Assembly: GCF_025362475.1 (NCBI RefSeq)
Contig: NZ_JANYGH010000048.1
Location: 81,102 to 145,101, forward strand
Direction: 5' to 3'
Origin: Mucilaginibacter sp.
GTDB lineage: Bacteria > Bacteroidota > Bacteroidia > Sphingobacteriales > Sphingobacteriaceae
Length of the DNA stretch: 64,000 nucleotides
Part shown: positions 59,804 to 64,000 of the stretch, one piece after another
Layout of the letters: each line of letters starts with the position of its first letter
Numbering within the stretch: position 1 is the stretch's first letter
Program-made: the position numbers and the translations under genes
Notes under the pieces: model-generated
Database searches by the model: none
Told to the model about the DNA's origin: nothing
The model's input: the letters and a program-made list of their open reading frames with translations, nothing else

Positions 59804-62236
59804 TTACTTGCTTGTTAAAACAAGTGATGCGTTTTGCAAGCCTTTGGAAGTTGCAGTAAATGTAATGCTCCCTGCTTTTTCCTTTGTTTGTACTATAGCC
59901 AATGCCAGGCCATGGAACGCTTTACGGTATGATACCTTAAATGAATCGTGACTAACCGGGTCGCCGTTATCAACGCTGGCTATAAAGGCTTCGCCGTTGA
60001 TCTTGAAGTTAACCAGGTTATCAGCATCAGGCACCACATTGCCATCCTTATCCAAAATCCTCACGGTGATGAATGACATATCTTTGCCGCCAGCTTTGAT
60101 CAGTTTACGATCTGCCGATAGCTCAATTTTGGCTGGTTCGCCGGCGGTATGGATAAGGCGGGTTAAAACCACTTTGCCATTCTTACGCGATACCGCTTTC
60201 AATGTGCCCGGCTCATATTTAACACGCCACATAATATGCAGGTCGTCGCCGGTTTTCTTTTTAATGCCTAATGATTTATCATTCAGGAAAAGTTCAACCT
60301 CATCAGCATTGTTGTAATAGGCCCAGATATCAATCATTTTGCCGGGTGTCCAGTTCCAATGCGGAAAAATGTGCAATACATCTTTATTTGTCCACTCGCT
60401 TTGGTACATATAGTACACATCCTTAGGGAAACCAGCCAGGTCAACAATACCAAAATATGAACTGCGCGATGGCCAGCTATAAGGGGTTGGTTCGCCTAAA
60501 TAGTCAAATCCGGTCCAGATGAACATACCTGATAGGAAATCGTATTTCTTCATCACCTTCCAGGTCATTTCGTGGGTTGCCCCCCATGGTGGTCGCACGT
60601 TATCATAGGCCGATACGTTGTTGCCTTCCCTTACAAAAGGTTTATCCCAACTCTCGGGCCATACACGGATGCTATCTGATGGCATTTCATAATAACCGCG
60701 GGTTTCTAAGCCCGAGGTAGTTTCTGTAGCGATGAATTTTTTACCGGGGTACCTGTCATGAAAACCTGCATATTCACCCTCATGATAATTGTAACCCACC
60801 AAATCTATAGCACCTGATGCAATGATCTTGTTATTTTTATCGGGGTTATTATTGGCACTGGTAATAGGGCGGGTTTTATCAAGGCTATGTACAATTGCTG
60901 TAAGTTGCGGCGCTATCCTTAAAGCAGAAGTATCGCTCTGCTGTCCTATTTCATTCCCAATGCTCCAGATCATTACACTGGGATGGTTACGATCGCGCAG
61001 GATCTGGTCTTCCAGATCGCGTTTATGCCATTCCTTAAAAAACAGGTGATAATCGTATTTAGCCTTTGCCCATTCCCAGGTATCAAAAGCCTCATCCATT
61101 ACAATGAAACCCATTTTATCGCACAGATCAAGCAACTCCGGAGCCGGCGGGTTGTGCGAGGTACGGATACCATTACATCCCATCGCTTTTAAAATTTGCA
61201 GCTGACGCTCCAACGCGCGGATATTGATAGCAGCGCCAAGGCTACCCAGATCGTGGTGATCACATACGCCTAAAATCTTCATCGCTTTACCGTTCAGGCT
61301 AAAACCTTTGTCAACATCGAAGTTGAAATAGCGGATACCTACAGGAGTAGTATATGTATCAATAACGGTTTTGCCTGATAACACTTGCGTAACTGCTTTG
61401 TATAAATAAGGCTTATCAACGCTCCACAATTGTGGATTTTTAACTGTCAGTGTTGCTTCTGTTTCAAATACAGTATCCTTTAATTGATCTTTTGATGGAA
61501 TAGCCCCACCTGCAGCAATCACTTTACCCGCAGCATCATAAAGCGTAGTTTTCACTGTTACTGATGACGATGCGGAAGCATTTTTAACCTGCACCTTTAA
61601 ATTTACTTTTGCCGATGCTTCACTTACATCTGTTGTGGTAACATAAGTTCCCCAATGGTTAATAGCAACCTTGCTGGTAGTAACCAGCCACACATTCCTG
61701 TAAATACCAGAACCTGAATACCAGCGCGAATTTGGCTGAACAGAGTTATCAACCTTAACTGCTATAACGTTATTACCGCCAAAGTTTAAATAAGGAGTTA
61801 GCTCATACCTGAACGAGATATAGCCATTAGGCCTGAAACCAAGGTGGTGTCCGTTTACCCAAACATCACTCTTCTGGTAAACGCCATCAAAATCAATATA
61901 AACCAGCTTACCCTTTGATGAAGCGGGAACTGTAAATGTTTTGCGGTACCAGCCTATGCCACCCGGTAATGCACCACCTTCGGGCGTTGCAGGGTTATCC
62001 TTGCTAAATTTACCTTCAACGCTCCAATCATGCGGCAGACTAAGCGACCGCCATTTGGTATCACTCGTCGCCGGATTTTCGGCATGGGGCACATCGCCCA
62101 AATTAAAGCGCCAGCCCTTATCAAAATCAACAGTTTGGCGACCTTGCTGGGCAAAACTACCGGCACAAAAAAACAGCGTAATAAGCAACAGACCGTATGA
62201 TTTTACAGCCTTTGCAGTGAGTTTTAAAGAAATCAT
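59804..62236 (-). CDS. GH2 beta-galactosidase-like glycoside hydrolase
   Basis: The 810-aa protein has a signal peptide (cleavage after SFAQ, residue 30), an N-terminal sugar-binding jelly roll (about 35-190), an Ig-like domain (about 195-300), a TIM barrel (about 305-610) and two further C-terminal beta domains, the usual layout of Bacteroidota GH2. The acid/base Glu429 is in MIWSIGNEIGQQ and the nucleophile Glu505 is in IATETTSG. It is probably periplasmic or surface-exposed and releases beta-linked galactose or a related sugar; the sugar specificity is not visible. No PUL partner (SusC/D) lies in the window. Confidence 0.95.
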   Translation of the reverse strand: MISLKLTAKAVKSYGLLLITLFFCAGSFAQQGRQTVDFDKGWRFNLGDVPHAENPATSDTKWRSLSLPHDWSVEGKFSKDNPATPEGGALPGGIGWYRKTFTVPASSKGKLVYIDFDGVYQKSDVWVNGHHLGFRPNGYISFRYELTPYLNFGGNNVIAVKVDNSVQPNSRWYSGSGIYRNVWLVTTSKVAINHWGTYVTTTDVSEASAKVNLKVQVKNASASSSVTVKTTLYDAAGKVIAAGGAIPSKDQLKDTVFETEATLTVKNPQLWSVDKPYLYKAVTQVLSGKTVIDTYTTPVGIRYFNFDVDKGFSLNGKAMKILGVCDHHDLGSLGAAINIRALERQLQILKAMGCNGIRTSHNPPAPELLDLCDKMGFIVMDEAFDTWEWAKAKYDYHLFFKEWHKRDLEDQILRDRNHPSVMIWSIGNEIGQQSDTSALRIAPQLTAIVHSLDKTRPITSANNNPDKNNKIIASGAIDLVGYNYHEGEYAGFHDRYPGKKFIATETTSGLETRGYYEMPSDSIRVWPESWDKPFVREGNNVSAYDNVRPPWGATHEMTWKVMKKYDFLSGMFIWTGFDYLGEPTPYSWPSRSSYFGIVDLAGFPKDVYYMYQSEWTNKDVLHIFPHWNWTPGKMIDIWAYYNNADEVELFLNDKSLGIKKKTGDDLHIMWRVKYEPGTLKAVSRKNGKVVLTRLIHTAGEPAKIELSADRKLIKAGGKDMSFITVRILDKDGNVVPDADNLVNFKINGEAFIASVDNGDPVSHDSFKVSYRKAFHGLALAIVQTKEKAGSITFTATSKGLQNASLVLTSK

Positions 62237-62372
62237 AAATGAATTTAGGATTAATTGTATTTACGACACTAAATTATAAATAATTGTGAGAAATAGAGCC
62301 GGAAAATAAATCGATGTTATTACCTATAATAAAGATCCTGATACTCTGAAGAAGTAATAACTTTCAAAAAGC

Positions 62373-62465
62373 TTTGTCATGCTGAGGTACGAAGCATCTA
62401 TTCGCAGACAGTTCAGAGCGAAGAAGTATGGCGTAAAATAGATCCTTCGTTCCTCAGGATGACAA
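62373..62465. repeat. Dispersed palindromic repeat, family A copy 5
   Basis: It starts TTTGTCATGCTGAGGTACG and ends in TTCCTCAGGATGACAA, with GCAGACAGTTCAGAGCGAAG in the middle. It lies between the GH2 and DUF5103 genes. Confidence 0.85.
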
Positions 62466-62506
62466 GAATTAAATAATATATCTGGGGTAAGCAATATTAG
62501 CTCCGG

Positions 62507-63961
62507 CTACTTCTTCACCGTATTAATCATACTAAAGCCAACCAACTCATCCCAGCGGGCAGCGGGCGGTCGGTAATATACCAATAGCTGATAATCGTTC
62601 TCGGTTTCAAAATGGCTGCCTTCCAAAGGCACATCGTCGGCGTTGTTATTTTTATCAACCCAAACATATTCGTAATCGTAAACTCCCTGCTTTAACAGCA
62701 GGTTGATGTAGTACCTGCCAGTTTCATCGCGGATAAGTCTGCTATGTTCGTCCAGTTTATAATCGTTAAACATACCTACAATGTATGGCGTACCCTCACC
62801 TGCCAGTTTATTGGCAGCAAGACTGAAATACACATGCGCGTAATCTGCATCGGTACGCGGGTCCCGACCATCCTGATTCAGGATAAAGAATTTGCCGTTG
62901 TTATCATAATATAAAACATAATCGGGACTATCGCGAATGGGGTCGCCCAATAATACTACGATGTTTGCCGTATCCTTATATATTTTGGCTACACGCTGCG
63001 AATTAAGCTTTAACGTACGCATATCAAACAACCTGAACTCATTACGGCCGGGAAAATCATTAATGGCTACATCATTATAGATCAATGAGGAACCCCGGAT
63101 ATTGGTTGGCTGGATATTTAAAATACCGGTGGAGGTACGCGCATTCTGCATAACCAGTGTACGGATCTCGCGGGTTGGGTTTTGAATTTGCAAACTTCCG
63201 TAATCAACCGTAAAATTTAACTTTTGGTTGGTTTGCCGCGTTTGTGTATTAGGGGATGCAATAGTATTGGCAGCGATAGAAACTTTTTTGCCAACAACAT
63301 ATAAGCGGCGGGTAAGCACCATTTTTGATTGGTCGCCATCCTCATAAACTTTCAATATATAATTACCGCTTATTTTGGGGGCGATGTTATCATTAGGGAT
63401 CAGCTGTTCGTAATGGGTATATTTTTGAAAGGTACCGGTTGAATAGCTGTAATTATACAAGCGATCGTCCTGGAAACTTTGCAGGTATTCGGCAGGTGAT
63501 AAGTTGGATGAGTTCCATTTGGTATCGCAATGCTCAATGGTATAGTAGTAATTACGACTGCCACCACGCAGATCATCAAATGCCAGCAACACCTTTTCAT
63601 CTGAGCCCAGGTTAATTACTGGGAATGGCTGCTTACCGGTACCGTTAAACTCCACGCTTTTAATGGCGGGGTTGTAAATGTTGTTATCGTATGGGGATTG
63701 GGCGAAGGATTTTAGGGAGAAAAGGACAAGCAGGAATAGGATTATTGATTTAGAAAACCATGCGTCATTGCGAGTTGTAAAATTTCGCGAAACGTTAAAG
63801 GGTAAGTGATGTTGGCATGATACACAGCCCCAAAAAGGCCTGTCAGTCTGAGCCTGTCGAAGACTCGCGCGGAGAGGCCTTTGCCCGCTATGGTTCGACG
63901 GGCTCACCATGACATCCCACCGCCCGTCATTGCGAGGCACGAAGCAATCCCCAATATGCAA
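62507..63961 (-). CDS. DUF5103 family exported protein, start unclear
   Basis: The conserved part matches DUF5103 (YDNNIYNPAIKSVEFNG, then GSRNYYYTIEHCDTKWNSS, down to the C-terminal ENDYQLLVYYRPPAARWDEL). A hydrophobic signal segment, KSIILFLLVLFSLKSFAQ, begins at about residue 71 of the longest frame. No ATG, GTG or TTG sits just before it, only ATA (63745) and a later CTG. The 70 upstream residues are translated repeat DNA (family B at 63838-63914 and family C beyond) that begins with a TTG at 63961. So the native start was likely lost or is non-canonical. The DUF is uncharacterised; the product should be exported. Confidence 0.75.
   Translation of the reverse strand: MHIGDCFVPRNDGRWDVMVSPSNHSGQRPLRASLRQAQTDRPFWGCVSCQHHLPFNVSRNFTTRNDAWFSKSIILFLLVLFSLKSFAQSPYDNNIYNPAIKSVEFNGTGKQPFPVINLGSDEKVLLAFDDLRGGSRNYYYTIEHCDTKWNSSNLSPAEYLQSFQDDRLYNYSYSTGTFQKYTHYEQLIPNDNIAPKISGNYILKVYEDGDQSKMVLTRRLYVVGKKVSIAANTIASPNTQTRQTNQKLNFTVDYGSLQIQNPTREIRTLVMQNARTSTGILNIQPTNIRGSSLIYNDVAINDFPGRNEFRLFDMRTLKLNSQRVAKIYKDTANIVVLLGDPIRDSPDYVLYYDNNGKFFILNQDGRDPRTDADYAHVYFSLAANKLAGEGTPYIVGMFNDYKLDEHSRLIRDETGRYYINLLLKQGVYDYEYVWVDKNNNADDVPLEGSHFETENDYQLLVYYRPPAARWDELVGFSMINTVKK
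63838..63914. repeat. Dispersed palindromic repeat, family B copy 2
   Basis: GCCTGTCAGTCTGAGCCTGTC at the start and GGTTCGACGGGCTCACCATGAC at the end, with CGCGGAGAGGCCTTTGCCC in the middle, as in copy 1 (44821-44900). It lies inside the upstream extension of the DUF5103 frame. Confidence 0.8.
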
Positions 63962-64000
63962 AGCGGCCTTGCAAGGTTGCCCTGTAAAATGGGGGATTGC
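63926..64000. repeat. Family C repeat, cut by the window edge
   Basis: CGTCATTGCGAGGCACGAAG, then CAATCCCC, and at the right edge GGGGGATTGC, the start of the complementary arm. Fragments of the same motif occur at 25319, 25486 and 63763. It extends past the window. Confidence 0.6.

Noticed and set aside
1..64000. tRNA, rRNA or riboswitch genes
   Set aside because: No conserved tRNA arms, rRNA signatures or recognisable riboswitch cores were found in the gaps by reading; a covariance search could still find short RNAs.

Overview
The window looks like the chromosome of a Bacteroidota bacterium of the family Sphingobacteriaceae, most like Mucilaginibacter or Pedobacter (inference from protein families and promoter style; no rRNA is present to confirm it). 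It carries TonB-dependent receptors with N-terminal carboxypeptidase-like domains, DUF5686, DUF5103, DUF6702 and DUF6263 proteins, MacB-type permeases, and GH2 and GH125 enzymes. Several genes have Bacteroidota-type -7 elements (TAnnTTTG), some only a few bases before the start codon. No rRNA, tRNA, CRISPR array, prophage or intact insertion sequence was seen.

Layout. 0-2.8 kb: a cut-off lipoprotein gene, msrA, and a LysR regulator divergent from an mdaB/ygiN-like quinone redox pair. 2.9-6.1 kb: a GT87-like membrane glycosyltransferase, a GT2 polyprenyl-phosphate glycosyltransferase and a polysaccharide deacetylase. 6.2-9.6 kb: a TonB receptor with a Cys-rich small protein and a one-TM protein. 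9.8-11 kb: an isolated 389-aa protein whose C-terminal half has the order of catalytic motifs of CE-clan cysteine peptidases/acetyltransferases, followed by an array of six short palindromes. 11.3-14.8 kb: M1 peptidase, HupE/UreJ protein and DUF6702. 15-20.8 kb: serine hydrolase, two unknowns and a MacB/FtsX permease. 20.8-21.9 kb: a 1-kb repeat-rich non-coding island. 21.9-31.8 kb: an unknown lipoprotein/soluble pair, ArsR plus Old Yellow Enzyme, SRPBCC, sulfurtransferase, YkuK, PlsC, NUDIX, lipoprotein and GH125. 31.8-42.2 kb: 7-TM protein, ABA4-like protein, Crp regulator, a 59-aa histone H1-like protein, dapA, DUF5686, ligA, DUF6263 and an 81-aa orphan. 42.4-50.5 kb: DUF885, DinB, alpha/beta hydrolase, a large outer-membrane receptor, KTSC, DUF1634 and TauE/SafE. 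50.6-64 kb: UbiD decarboxylase, lipoprotein, M16 peptidase pair, AI-2E-type permease, AraC plus isochorismatase-like hydrolase, GH2 and DUF5103.

Most of the window is core metabolism and envelope biology arranged in short operons. The distinctive part lies between genes: five copies of a ~95-bp palindromic repeat, two copies of a second family, a ~240-bp MITE-like nested inverted repeat, a hairpin repeat built on GGGTCCTC, and intergenic tracts whose sequence recurs every seven bases but with a different heptamer at each locus. At the right edge, repeats of this kind appear to have replaced the native start of the DUF5103 gene.
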